Positions 53,090 through 61,550 are shown, counted from the stretch's first letter. The stretch is DNA of 64,000 nucleotides from Deltaproteobacteria bacterium (GCA_029858505.1 JAOUEW010000001.1:62001-126000); one strand, 5' to 3'. Notes: generated from the letters alone by a model not told the origin. Numbers and translations are program-made.

Positions 53090-53260
53090 ATGATGAAAGC
53101 CCACGTCACTCACGATCAGGTGTTGAATGCCATTCAAAAGTTCCAGGCTCAAGGTGGAATTATTCACAAGCTGCCGGAACAAAAAATCATTCGCGCCGAA
53201 ATGTTGGGGGAGGAAAAGCACAACCCGTTTGAGACCCTGACCAACATCATGCCGATGTAA
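53090..53260 (+). CDS. 56-residue orphan protein behind a structured leader
   Basis: The product begins MMKAHVTHDQVLNAIQKF and includes Q-G-G-I-I-H-K-L-P-E-Q (residues 21-31) and a C-terminal H-N-P-F-E-T-L-T-N-I-M-P-M. The G-G-x-I-x-K-L-P phrase resembles one found in assorted small bacterial proteins, but I cannot assign a family. AGGAGG lies 5 bases before the first ATG; a second ATG follows directly. A perfect stem with T-run (53297-53337) ends the transcript and the next 600 bases are repeats, so this is a one-gene transcript. The minus-strand frame over it lacks those signals. Confidence 0.75.
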   Translation: MMKAHVTHDQVLNAIQKFQAQGGIIHKLPEQKIIRAEMLGEEKHNPFETLTNIMPM

Positions 53261-53296
53261 GGGAAGGTTCGGGTTGTTAGACAGTTCCTCCGAAAC

Positions 53297-53337
53297 AACA
53301 TGCCGGATGGGAAAACCCATCCGGCATGTTTGTTTTT
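53297..53337 (+). terminator. Strong Rho-independent terminator of the 56-residue gene
   Basis: AACATGCCGGATGGG (53297-53311) and its exact complement (53316-53330) form a 15-pair stem with an AAAA loop, followed by TGTTTTT. It is 36 bases after the stop codon. Confidence 0.95.
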
Positions 53338-53378
53338 ACCCCAAATATTATTTCCCTCGCTTACCTGCCCCTCCCTTT

Positions 53379-53819
53379 ACTCGAATCCACTGGTTATTCT
53401 ATTCATCCGTTCGGAAAACACAGACTGGACGGAAGCAAGCACATCACCCACCGGATTCGAGCGAATCCCGTAAAGCACCCCTCCCTGGCACCTGTGGTGC
53501 CCGTCCCTCCCCATCGGAGAGGGACAATACTCGAATCCACTGGTTATTCTATTCATCCGTTCGGGAAACATAGGCTGGACGGAAGAAAGCACATCACCCA
53601 CTGGATTCGATTTAATTCCCCTCCACGAAGGGGAGGGGATGCCCCCGCAGGGGGTAGGGGAGGGGTGCTGTTCCCGTAAAGCACCCCTCCCTGGCACCTG
53701 TGGTGCCCGTCCCTCCCCATCGGAGAGGGACAATGCTCGAATCCACCGGTTATTCTATTCATCCGTTCGGAAAACACAGACTGGACGGAAGAAAGCACAT
53801 CACCCACTGGATTCGAGTA
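53379..53819 (+). repeat. Tandem array of three family A elements with identical spacers
   Basis: Units lie at 53379-53461, 53529-53610 and 53735-53819. Each starts CTCGAATCCACTGG (or CACCGG), continues TTATTCTATTCATCCGTTCGG and ends CACTGGATTCGA(G). Two 62-base spacers (53467-53528 and 53673-53734) are identical and carry TCCCTCCCC/GGGAGGG arms. A third section (53611-53672) differs. The ends are inverted repeats, so each unit can fold back. It fills the 728-base gap 53261-53988 together with the terminator. Confidence 0.9.
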
Positions 53820-53988
53820 CTGGGGTGTTGTTTTGGCTAGCCCGTAACACAAATAGTTTTATTGATACAAATAGATATCTAACATTAGGTGGCTTGTCGG
53901 CTACTTGGACTCGGTTTTGCAAAACTTCTGATAACTGCCCTCAACAACCCTGTATGGCTATTTTGCAATGAACCGGAAAGGAACCCCC

Positions 53989-54831
53989 ATGGCTTCGGAT
54001 ACCCTGACCCCATTCGACACACCTGAAGACAGTGCCCCCCGGAAAAAATCCGGATCGGACACCCCCGGCCCCCTGCGGGTGGATTATCTGCCCAAAATGA
54101 ACCGCCCGGTGCTGGTGGCAGCCTTCGACGGCTGGAACGACGCGGGCCAAGCGGCCACCCGGGCCGTGGCCCATTTGGTTCGCACCTTGGGGGCCCAGTC
54201 GTTTGCCCATTTGGCTGCCGATGAGTTTTATTTGTTCTCTCAGAACCGCCCCAGGGTGCGGTTAGACGCCGAGGGCCGCCGCCGGGTACGCTGGCAGCCC
54301 AACGAGTTCTATCACGCCAAAGCCGCCGATGGCACCGACATCGTGCTGTTTTTGGGCACCGAACCCAACCTGCGCTGGCAGACCTATGGGTCGGCCTTGA
54401 TGGCCATGATTCATCGGCTGGGGATTGAGCGGGTGTACCTGCTGGGGGCTTATCTTTCCGACGCGTTGTACACGGACCCGGTGGAGGTTCAGCAGCACGC
54501 GTATGGCGTGGGCTTGCCGCCAGAGATGGCCCCGTTTAATTACGAGGGGGAAACCGGAATTGTGGGCCTGATGGCCGCCGCCCTGGAGGAGGCCCGCCAG
54601 CCCATGGTGAACCTGTGGGCATCGGTGCCCTATTACATCACGTTGGCCAATCCACGGGCTTCTTTGGCTTTGTTGAGGCATGTCGAGTCGCTGACGGGGA
54701 CGACCTTCAACTTGAAGGATTTAGAAAAAGAAGCCGAGGATTTTCAAGAGAAAGTAGCCGGAGCCATGGCTGCCGACCCCCAGGCCGTGGGGTTTTTGAA
54801 GGAAATGAAAAAGCAGGGTGTGTTGAACTAA
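53989..54831 (+). CDS. PAC2 family protein
   Basis: The 280-residue product (from ATG 53989) has the PAC2-type core: M-N-R-P-V-L-V-A-A-F-D-G-W-N-D-A-G-Q-A-A-T, the R-P-R-V segment, L-G-T-E-P-N-L-R-W-Q-T-Y, V-Y-L-L-G-A-Y-L-S-D, and Y-E-G-E-T-G-I-V-G-L. Members relate to proteasome assembly chaperones but bacterial ones are uncharacterised ATP-grasp-like or carboxylate-amine-associated proteins. GGAAAGGAA at about 53975-53983 supports ATG 53989 over 53968. The N-terminal 35 residues are Ser/Pro/Asp-rich and likely disordered. It stands between two repeat blocks. Confidence 0.85.
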   Translation: MASDTLTPFDTPEDSAPRKKSGSDTPGPLRVDYLPKMNRPVLVAAFDGWNDAGQAATRAVAHLVRTLGAQSFAHLAADEFYLFSQNRPRVRLDAEGRRRVRWQPNEFYHAKAADGTDIVLFLGTEPNLRWQTYGSALMAMIHRLGIERVYLLGAYLSDALYTDPVEVQQHAYGVGLPPEMAPFNYEGETGIVGLMAAALEEARQPMVNLWASVPYYITLANPRASLALLRHVESLTGTTFNLKDLEKEAEDFQEKVAGAMAADPQAVGFLKEMKKQGVLN

Positions 54832-54940
54832 TGTTGGAAATTGGGCGGGTCTCCCAACAACACATCTCCCCCCTGCCCCCCTCCCCAGTCAGGGAGGGAC
54901 AGGCGGCGTAGCTGCCAGGTTGGAGTGTTGTTGGGGAACA

Positions 54941-55114
54941 ACTCAAATCCGAAAAGTTACGCGCTTGCTTCCGTCCAGTCTTCACCATCCGAACAATTGA
55001 AGAGATAGCCGGTGGATTCGAGCATTGTCCCTGTCGGGGAGGGACGGGCACTGAAGCCGCCAGGGAGGGGTGTTGTTGCGGAACGGATGAATAGAATCAC
55101 CAGTGGATTCGAGT
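54941..55114. repeat. Two adjacent family A ends in opposite contexts
   Basis: ACTCAAATCC...GCTTGCTTCCGTCCAG...GGTGGATTCGAG (54941-55022), then the accessory block CATTGTCCCTGTCGGGGAGGGACGGGC (55023-55049) and an inverted end AACGGATGAATAGAATCACC...GGATTCGAG (55082-55112). It lies between PAC2 and the IHF-like gene, in the 314-base gap 54832-55145, which has no gene. Confidence 0.75.
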
Positions 55115-55145
55115 AGCGGGGCAGCCACAAACAAATACGCCCGGT

Positions 55146-55445
55146 TTAGCCCCGGGCGTTGCTTTGAAAGTGATCGGCAATTTCTTGCCGCCACACGTTG
55201 GAGGGATAAAACGTGACCACGGTACGGGGGGAGATTTCGTATTCTTCTTTGGTTTTGGGATTACGGCCCACCCGTGCTTTTTTCTCCCGCACTTTCCATT
55301 GGCCAAAGCCGCTGATCAGCACGGAGTCTCCGCCCGTGAGGGAGTCTTTGATCAGGTTGAGGACTCCCTCCACCTGGGCGGTGGCTTCGTCGTGGGAGAG
55401 GTTCAACCGTAGTTCGATTGCTCGAATTAAATCCGCCTTCACCAT
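55146..55445 (-). CDS. ihfA: HU/IHF-family DNA-bending protein (IHF alpha-like)
   Basis: The 99-residue protein starts MVKADLIRAIELRLNLSHDE and has the family arm motif G-R-N-P-K-T-K-E-E-Y, preceded by I-S-G-F-G-Q-W-K-V-R. G-R-N-P-K-T and the R-x-V-V-T-F-Y-P end region are closest to IHF alpha, though HU cannot be ruled out. It bends DNA and organises the nucleoid, replication starts and recombination sites. ATG 55445 gives the usual length; the open frame extends to 55502 with unrelated residues. Confidence 0.85.
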   Translation of the reverse strand: MVKADLIRAIELRLNLSHDEATAQVEGVLNLIKDSLTGGDSVLISGFGQWKVREKKARVGRNPKTKEEYEISPRTVVTFYPSNVWRQEIADHFQSNARG

Positions 55446-55623
55446 GGTGGTTGCATCCTTCAAATCGAAAGGTGGATGGTTGGCGGCTTGGGTGAATAGC
55501 ACCCCTGCCGCCGTTTCATCGAAAACGGCGCCTTCCGTGGCGGTGTCGCAGTGCTAGATGAGTTCCAGGTTGAATTTCAACCGAAATCACCCGGTGATGT
55601 CAAGCCGTTATCTTCAATGGCGT

Positions 55624-56121
55624 TTAGTAGCCCCGGCGGAAGGTGTTGTGGCCGCACTTGGGGCATTCGGGAATTAGGCTGGCTTTGGTTAACTTCACCT
55701 TGGCGCCGCACTTGGCGCAGGTAAGGGTTCCCGCCCCCGTGACCTCTCCGGTATGGCAGGTGATTTTGTCGTTCAGTTTGTCGGCAAAATGATCGAGACC
55801 CACCCCAACCGTTTTGGCCACCCGTTGGGTCAGGGAGAGAATTCCCGCTCCCAACCGCTCCAGGTTCAATCCTTTTTTGGTTTCTTCGGTGGCTTTGGTC
55901 AAGCGGCTTTGGAAGTCTCGGCGGAGAGCGTCAGCGGCTTTTTGCACTTCTGGCCCGTATTTTACTTTTTGTTTGGCGGCCCAGGCTTTGGATTCTTTGA
56001 TGGCTTTTTCCAAAGCTTCTTCGGTGACCACCTCGGCTTTGTCCAGGTTCTTTTTCACAATCACGCTCATTTTTTCGTACACTTCCACCAATTTTTTCTT
56101 GGCATCGTCTTTTGTGGCCAT
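55624..56121 (-). CDS. DUF1451 (YbeL-like) zinc-ribbon protein
   Basis: The 165-residue protein has a long charged helix (residues 1-100) and ends with the DUF1451 zinc ribbon C-H-T-G-E-V-T-G-A-G-T-L-T-C-A-K-C-G...I-P-E-C-P-K-C-G-H-N-T-F-R-R. The H-x-G-E-V-x-G-x-G-x-L-x-C-x-x-C and C-P-K-C-G-H-x-x-F-x-R-R blocks match E. coli YbeL by eye. Function is unknown in all members. It is a single gene, converging with nothing; the next gene upstream is divergent. Confidence 0.8.
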   Translation of the reverse strand: MATKDDAKKKLVEVYEKMSVIVKKNLDKAEVVTEEALEKAIKESKAWAAKQKVKYGPEVQKAADALRRDFQSRLTKATEETKKGLNLERLGAGILSLTQRVAKTVGVGLDHFADKLNDKITCHTGEVTGAGTLTCAKCGAKVKLTKASLIPECPKCGHNTFRRGY

Positions 56122-56417
56122 GGCCGGTGATTCCTAGAGAATAGGTTCAGGTTGATGGGTTGAAAGGAGGGGGAGACCCCCCTTGTTTCCCCCCCAAGGA
56201 AACAATCTATGTTTACTTTGGAATATCAGATATTTTGAAAAAAGGAAATGGTCCCTGGAAAAACCCCATGTTTTTCTGATGGCGGTTGGGTGCGGTTTCT
56301 GGCCGCTGGTTTGCCAGCCGCCAAGCACCCTGGGCATAATGAATGTATCCATGAACGAATGTTTCGCCCAAAACGCTTCATTCTTTCTATTTATTTCATC
56401 TTTTTCCAAACCCTGCC

Positions 56418-57641
56418 ATGAGCGACAAACCCCACACCATTCAACTGGCCGCCCGGATGGGCCTGCTGCCCGATTACATGTTTGCCAAACTGAACGCTCT
56501 GCGGCAGGCCAAGCGCCAAGCGGGCATGGACTTGATTGACATGGCCATGGGCAACCCCAAGGACCCCACCCCCCAGCCCATCGTGGATAAACTCACCGAG
56601 GTGGTGCAAGACGCCCGTAACCACCGTTATTCGGTGGCGTCGGGCATTTACAACCTGCGTAACGAGCTCGCCAAGTATTACCAAGCCCAATATGGCGTGG
56701 GGTTGAACCCGGAAGAGGAAGTCATTTTCACCATCGGTTCGAAAGAGGGATTTTCGCATCTGTGTTTGGCGTTGATTGGCCCCGGCGACAAGGCCATGAT
56801 TCCTTCGCCGTCCTTTCCCATTCATTCCTACGCGGTCATTTTGGCGGGGGGAGAAACCGTCAGCCTGCCGGTGATGGATGACGAAGCCTTTTTGCGGGGG
56901 ATTGACGATGCCTGCAGTAAAATTCATCCACCCCCCAAAGTGTTGTTCATGAATTACCCCCACAACCCCACCGGAAAAACGGTGGAAATCGCCTTCTTCA
57001 ACGAGGTGGTGAAACTGGCCCGCAAGCACAACCTGATCGTGGTGCACGACTTTGCTTACAGCCGGTTGAGTTACGACGGGTTCGAGGCCCCCAGCTTTTT
57101 GCAGGCCGAGGGGGCCAAGGAAGTGGGGGTGGAATTTGGCACCATGTCCAAGGCGTTCAACATGGCGGGCTGGCGCATTGGTTACGCCCTGGGCAACAAA
57201 GACATCATCAAGGCCCTGGCCCGCATTAAAGGTTATTACGATTACGGCATCTTCCAGGCCATCCAAATCGCCAGCATCATCGCCCTGCGGGAATGCCAAG
57301 ACTATGTGGTGAAGCAGGTGGAGATTTACCAAAAGCGCCGCGACGTGGTGCTGGCGGGGCTGCGCTCCGCCGGGTGGGAGGTGGAAACTCCCAAGGGCGG
57401 CATGTTTGTGTGGGTGAAAATTCCCCAGCCCTGGGCCCAAGAGGGTTCCACCAATTTTGCCCTGCGGCTGATTGAAGAAGCTGAACTGGTGGCCTCTCCC
57501 GGCGCGGGGTTTGGGCCCGAGGGCGAGGGCTGGCTGCGGATGGCCTTTGTGGAAAACGAGCAGCGGCTGAAGCAGGCCATGCGTAACCTGAAGCAGGCTT
57601 TCAACGTGCCGGGCGGATTGAAAAAAGCTCAGGGGCAGTAA
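56418..57641 (+). CDS. alaC: Class I aminotransferase, AlaC-type (glutamate--pyruvate)
   Basis: The 407-residue PLP enzyme has I-D-M-A-M-G-N-P, Y-S-V-A-S-G-I-Y-N-L-R, G-S-K-E-G-F-S-H-L, P-H-N-P-T-G-K and the lysine in T-M-S-K-A-F-N-M-A-G-W-R-I-G (about residue 244). By eye it is very close to E. coli AlaC (G-S-K-E-G, A-L-A-R-I-K-x-Y-x-D-Y-G). It interconverts alanine/pyruvate and glutamate/2-oxoglutarate. It precedes the PPDK-like gene by 55 bases, which would also act on pyruvate. Confidence 0.9.
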   Translation: MSDKPHTIQLAARMGLLPDYMFAKLNALRQAKRQAGMDLIDMAMGNPKDPTPQPIVDKLTEVVQDARNHRYSVASGIYNLRNELAKYYQAQYGVGLNPEEEVIFTIGSKEGFSHLCLALIGPGDKAMIPSPSFPIHSYAVILAGGETVSLPVMDDEAFLRGIDDACSKIHPPPKVLFMNYPHNPTGKTVEIAFFNEVVKLARKHNLIVVHDFAYSRLSYDGFEAPSFLQAEGAKEVGVEFGTMSKAFNMAGWRIGYALGNKDIIKALARIKGYYDYGIFQAIQIASIIALRECQDYVVKQVEIYQKRRDVVLAGLRSAGWEVETPKGGMFVWVKIPQPWAQEGSTNFALRLIEEAELVASPGAGFGPEGEGWLRMAFVENEQRLKQAMRNLKQAFNVPGGLKKAQGQ

Positions 57642-57696
57642 AGGGGCGCAGGGTGTAACGGTATACCGGAAGTTTTGGGAAACCAGCGAGCCTGCC

Positions 57697-60435
57697 ATGG
57701 GAAACAACCCGAACATCCCAAAGAATCCGCCAGAATCTCCGCTGCCTGGAGGGCTGGCCATCGGTTGGCCCGGCCCTCTGGGGTTGGGCTTTGTGGACGA
57801 TTGGGAGAAACAAGGCCCCCGGGTGTTGGGGCAAAAGGGCTGGGCCTGGGCCCGCATGGCCAGGGCAGGCGCCCCGGTGCCGCCGGGTTTTATCATCCCC
57901 GCTCCCCAAGTGGCACAGCTGGCCAGGCCAACGGGGGAAGAGGAGACAGAGGAGAAAGATAGCCAAAGGGAAACCCGCCTGTTGGAGCTGTGGGGCTCCC
58001 TGGAGGCTATGCTGACGGGTCTGGAGCGGCACGGGGGGGTGCCCCTGGGTGCCCCCACAAACCGGCCGCCCCTGCTGCTGGCTCTGCGTTCCAGCCCTGT
58101 TCCTGCTCGGCAACTGCCTTCGTTTCTGTCCACATCCCATTCTTCGTTTTCAACTCAGTCTTCTTCCCAGTCCTCCTTCCTGTCCTCTATTCCGTTGCTT
58201 GTTCCAGCGCCGGTTCCTTCCGCGATGTTGATGGTGGGGTTGACCTGGGAGGCCGCCGCCCGCTGGGCGGAAACAGACCCCGCCGCATGGGATGCTCTGG
58301 CCCGGTTGTGGGTGGGCTGGGGGGAATGGTTTGGCGCTCCGCCCCCTGGCTTAGATCGGCTGGAAGAATATCTTTTGGGAGAAGACGGGGAACAGCCCAG
58401 GAGTTCGGGTGCTCCGGCGGGGTTGGCCCAGCGGCGGGACCCTTCTCAACCGCCCGAAAATCCCAGGGAGCAATTTCGCCAGGCCGTAAGCCAGATGGCC
58501 CGGCGATTGGCAGCCCAGCCCGCCGCCCTGATGGTGCAGGCCATGGTGTATCCCACGCTGGGGGGCAAACGGGGTTGGGCCGGAACGTACTTCACCCGTC
58601 ACCCGGCCACGGGATTAGCGGCGCCCTATGGCCATGGGTTGGCCGGGGGCATGGGGGAAGATTTAAAGCGGGGCCGCCGGATGAGCGGCCCGTTGGAACT
58701 CCCCCCGCCCGTGTTGGAAACCTTGACCGGTTGGGGCAAGCGCCTGGAAGCGGAATTCCATGACGCCCTGGAATTGGATTTTGGCATGGAAGGAGAGAAC
58801 CTGTGGCTGACTGGAGCACGGCCCGCTGGGCGCACGGCCGTGGCTTCCTTTGCCCTGGCCGAAGGGCTGCTGGCCATGGGCCTGGCCACGGTGGAGCAAA
58901 TTTTGCCGGGGCTGGACCCGGCCCAACTGGACCGCATGCTCCACCCCATGCTGGACCCCGCCGCTCCCCGGCAGCGGCTGGCCCAGGGCCTGGGGGTGTC
59001 TCCCGGATCGGCGGTGGGGCAGGTGGTGTTCACAGCGGCCGAGGCGGTGGAATTGGCGGGGCACGGCCAGCCGGTGATTCTGGTGAGGAACGACACCACC
59101 CCCGAAGACATGGACGGCCTGAAATGCGCCCAGGGCATTCTGACCACCAGCGGCGGGGCCACCTCTCACGCGGCGGTGGTGGCCCGGGGCATGGGTAAGT
59201 GCTGCGTGGTGGGGGCCCAAGACATTCACCTGGATGAACACCTGCAAGAGATGACCGCCGGGGGGCGCACCGTGGCCCGGCGGGGGTGGGTGAGCCTGGA
59301 TGGCTCCACGGGAGAGGTGTTTCTGGGGCAATTGCCGGTGGTGCCCCCCCGTATGGCGGAAGGCCCCGCCCGCTGGCTGGCCCAGGCCGACGGCTTGCGC
59401 CGCCTGGGGGTGATGGCCAACGCCGACACCCCCCAGGACGCGGCCAAGGCCCTGGAACTGGGGGCCCAGGGCATTGGGCTGTGCCGCACCGAGCACATGT
59501 TTTTCCAGCCGGAGCGGATTTTGCTTTTTCGCAAGATGATTCTGGCCCGCAGTGGGGAGGAACGCCGCGCCGCCCTGGAGGAGTTAAAGCCCCTGCAAGA
59601 GGAAGATTTTCTGGCCATGTTCCGGGTGCTGGCCGGGCGACCCATGACGGTGCGGCTGCTGGACCCACCGCTGCACGAGTTTTTGCCCCAAGACCCCCAG
59701 GCCGCCGCCCGACTGGCCAGGGCCATGGGGCTGGGGGTGGAGGTGGTGCGGGCCAGGGTTCGGCAACTGCGAGAAGCCAACCCCATGCTGGGGCACCGGG
59801 GCTGCCGGTTGGGGGTAACGGACCCGGATATATACATCATGCAAACCGAAGCCCTGGTGGGGGCGGCTTGCCGGGCGGTGAAGGGGGGGGTGGCGGTTCA
59901 CCCTGAAATCATGGTTCCCTTAATCTCAACCGCCGAAGAACTGGCCCTGTTGCGGCAGGTCATTTTGCGGGCGGTGGAAGGGGTGTTGAAGCGGGAGGGG
60001 ATGGGCTTTCCGGTGGCGGTGGGAACCATGATCGAAACCCCCCGGGCGGCCCTGCGGGCCGATGACATTGCCCGCCACGCCGACTTCTTTTCCTTCGGCA
60101 CCAACGACCTGACCCAGATGACCTATGGCTTTTCCAGAGACGACGCGGCGGGCTTTTTGCCCGCCTACGCGGCCCAGGGGCTGCTGGCCCAAGACCCCTT
60201 TGTCTCGCTCGACACCCACGGGGTGGGAGAACTGCTATACTTGGCGGTGACCCGGGGCCGGGGGGCCCATCCGGCTCTCACCATTGGCATCTGTGGAGAA
60301 CACGGCGGAGACCCCGCCAGTGTGCGCTTTGCCCATTTCCTGGGGTTGAACTACGTCAGTTGCTCCCCTTATCGCATTCCCATCGCCCGGCTGGCGGCGG
60401 CCCAGGCGGCTCTTGAGGAACGAGACCATGGTTGA
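57697..60435 (+). CDS. Divergent pyruvate phosphate dikinase-like protein
   Basis: The 912-residue protein has intact C-terminal modules: the phosphohistidine swivel G-G-A-T-S-H-A-A-V-V-A-R-G (His about 491), a PEP-binding barrel with G-L-C-R-T-E-H, G-H-R-G-C-R-L, and the catalytic Cys in G-I-C-G-E-H-G-G-D-P (about 865). The N-terminal nucleotide domain is unusual: the expected R-S-G-A-x-x-S-M-P-G-M-M-D-T loop is replaced by L-R-S-S-P-V-P-A-R-Q and a Ser-rich insert (residues about 138-165), and E-D-L-K-R-G replaces the G-E-D-V-V-A-G-I-R-T region. It may not bind ATP normally. The next gene overlaps its stop by 8 bases. Confidence 0.75.
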   Translation: MGNNPNIPKNPPESPLPGGLAIGWPGPLGLGFVDDWEKQGPRVLGQKGWAWARMARAGAPVPPGFIIPAPQVAQLARPTGEEETEEKDSQRETRLLELWGSLEAMLTGLERHGGVPLGAPTNRPPLLLALRSSPVPARQLPSFLSTSHSSFSTQSSSQSSFLSSIPLLVPAPVPSAMLMVGLTWEAAARWAETDPAAWDALARLWVGWGEWFGAPPPGLDRLEEYLLGEDGEQPRSSGAPAGLAQRRDPSQPPENPREQFRQAVSQMARRLAAQPAALMVQAMVYPTLGGKRGWAGTYFTRHPATGLAAPYGHGLAGGMGEDLKRGRRMSGPLELPPPVLETLTGWGKRLEAEFHDALELDFGMEGENLWLTGARPAGRTAVASFALAEGLLAMGLATVEQILPGLDPAQLDRMLHPMLDPAAPRQRLAQGLGVSPGSAVGQVVFTAAEAVELAGHGQPVILVRNDTTPEDMDGLKCAQGILTTSGGATSHAAVVARGMGKCCVVGAQDIHLDEHLQEMTAGGRTVARRGWVSLDGSTGEVFLGQLPVVPPRMAEGPARWLAQADGLRRLGVMANADTPQDAAKALELGAQGIGLCRTEHMFFQPERILLFRKMILARSGEERRAALEELKPLQEEDFLAMFRVLAGRPMTVRLLDPPLHEFLPQDPQAAARLARAMGLGVEVVRARVRQLREANPMLGHRGCRLGVTDPDIYIMQTEALVGAACRAVKGGVAVHPEIMVPLISTAEELALLRQVILRAVEGVLKREGMGFPVAVGTMIETPRAALRADDIARHADFFSFGTNDLTQMTYGFSRDDAAGFLPAYAAQGLLAQDPFVSLDTHGVGELLYLAVTRGRGAHPALTIGICGEHGGDPASVRFAHFLGLNYVSCSPYRIPIARLAAAQAALEERDHG

Positions 60436-61375
60436 TTTTACTTTGCTGACGTACGCCGGGCGGTTTTTGTTCATGCAGCCGCTGTCTCATTATTTGGTGT
60501 TAGACCCCTGGCATCAGCTGTTGGTGTTGGGGGTGCTGGCGGCCCTGGCCGGGGTGGGGGTGCATCACCTGCTGGGGTGGGTGGCTGGCTGGTACAAGGT
60601 GTCGGGGAGCCATTCCTACCTGCTGGCCCTTTCTACCCAATGGCTGTTGGTGGCCTGGGTGGTGCTGCTGGCTGCGTCTTACGAGGTGGGGTGGCGTTCC
60701 CCGCTGCTGGTTGACTACGCCATTCTGCCCCCCGGCGAGGTTACCGATCAGGTTTCATCCAAGGTGGGGGAACGGCTGCTGGCCCCGGCCCTGGACAAAA
60801 ATCCCCGCATGATGGACCAAGGCTCCCGGTTTACCCGAGTGCAGTTGGACATTGCCCTCCACGATTTGGCCCCCGACACCTATCGCCAAGCCTTGGGAGA
60901 AGCGGCCGACGGTTTGGCCTATGGTCCCTCTGCCGATGGGGTGACGGTGATGGCGGCCATGGCCCTGCATTGGGTGTCTCGCCCCGGCCAAACGCCCCCG
61001 CCCTGGTACAAATATTCCGAACCGGAAATGGCCGAGGGAGATTTCCCCATGGCCGACTTTCTGGCGGCGCTGGCCAAGGAAATCCCCCGAGACGAAGTGC
61101 TGACCCGGGCCGAATGGGAATATGTGACCGGAAAGAACTTTTTGCTGTTGGTGGAAAAACCCCTGCTGGTGGGGTATCTGCGCTACTACGCCGCCACCTC
61201 CGCCGTTTTGGTGACCCTGTTGCTGATGTTGTATTTGTCCAACGCGGCCCGGGTGAAACGCTGGCTGCGGCGCCGGGCAGAACGCCGAGACTTGGAGCTG
61301 GGGCTGGTGGGGCCCGCCCTGAAAAAGAAATTCCGGCGGAAGGGAGACAAGCCCCAGAAACCGGCCAAGGAATAA
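60428..61375 (+). CDS. Unknown membrane protein coupled to the PPDK-like gene
   Basis: The 315-residue protein has two or three hydrophobic segments near the N-terminus (L-L-V-L-G-V-L-A-A-L-A-G-V-G-V-H-H-L-L; S-T-Q-W-L-L-V-A-W-V-V-L-L-A-A-S) and one at about 255-275 (A-T-S-A-V-L-V-T-L-L-L-M-L-Y). A periplasmic or cytoplasmic domain of about 170 residues lies between, and the C-terminus is very basic (K-K-K-F-R-R-K-G-D-K-P-Q-K-P). No family was recognised. It begins inside the end of the PPDK-like gene (8-base overlap), so they are translationally coupled. Confidence 0.6.
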   Translation: MVDFTLLTYAGRFLFMQPLSHYLVLDPWHQLLVLGVLAALAGVGVHHLLGWVAGWYKVSGSHSYLLALSTQWLLVAWVVLLAASYEVGWRSPLLVDYAILPPGEVTDQVSSKVGERLLAPALDKNPRMMDQGSRFTRVQLDIALHDLAPDTYRQALGEAADGLAYGPSADGVTVMAAMALHWVSRPGQTPPPWYKYSEPEMAEGDFPMADFLAALAKEIPRDEVLTRAEWEYVTGKNFLLLVEKPLLVGYLRYYAATSAVLVTLLLMLYLSNAARVKRWLRRRAERRDLELGLVGPALKKKFRRKGDKPQKPAKE

Positions 61376-61439
61376 GTTGGGCATAAGTCTGGTGTATTGT
61401 AGAAGGGTGGAGGTTTGGCTTTGAGTTGCTTCCGAACAA

Positions 61440-61535
61440 CACCCCGCCCGCAGACGCGGGGTGCCCCTCTCCCCAATTCTTTTCGACCGTTCGGTGGGTG
61501 AAGTCGGAAGGATCCTATCACCCATCGGATTCGAG
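61440..61535 (+). repeat. Dispersed repeat, family A (right end preserved)
   Basis: Contains the palindrome CCCCGCCCGCAGACGCGGGG, GACCGTTCGGTGGGTGAAGTCGGAAGGATC and the end CACCCATCGGATTCGAG. It runs to 16 bases before ATG 61551 and supplies most of its upstream sequence, with GGGAG just after the repeat as ribosome-binding site. Confidence 0.6.
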
Positions 61536-61550
61536 GAACGGGAGACCGGC

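Noticed and set aside
53045-53320. Minus-strand 91-codon frame over the 56-residue gene
   Set aside because: It runs through the terminator stem and has no translation signals; it is an antisense shadow of the plus-strand gene.
53379-53819. CRISPR array in the repeat cluster
   Set aside because: Units are about 83 bases long and palindromic at the ends, spacers are identical instead of unique, and there are no cas genes.
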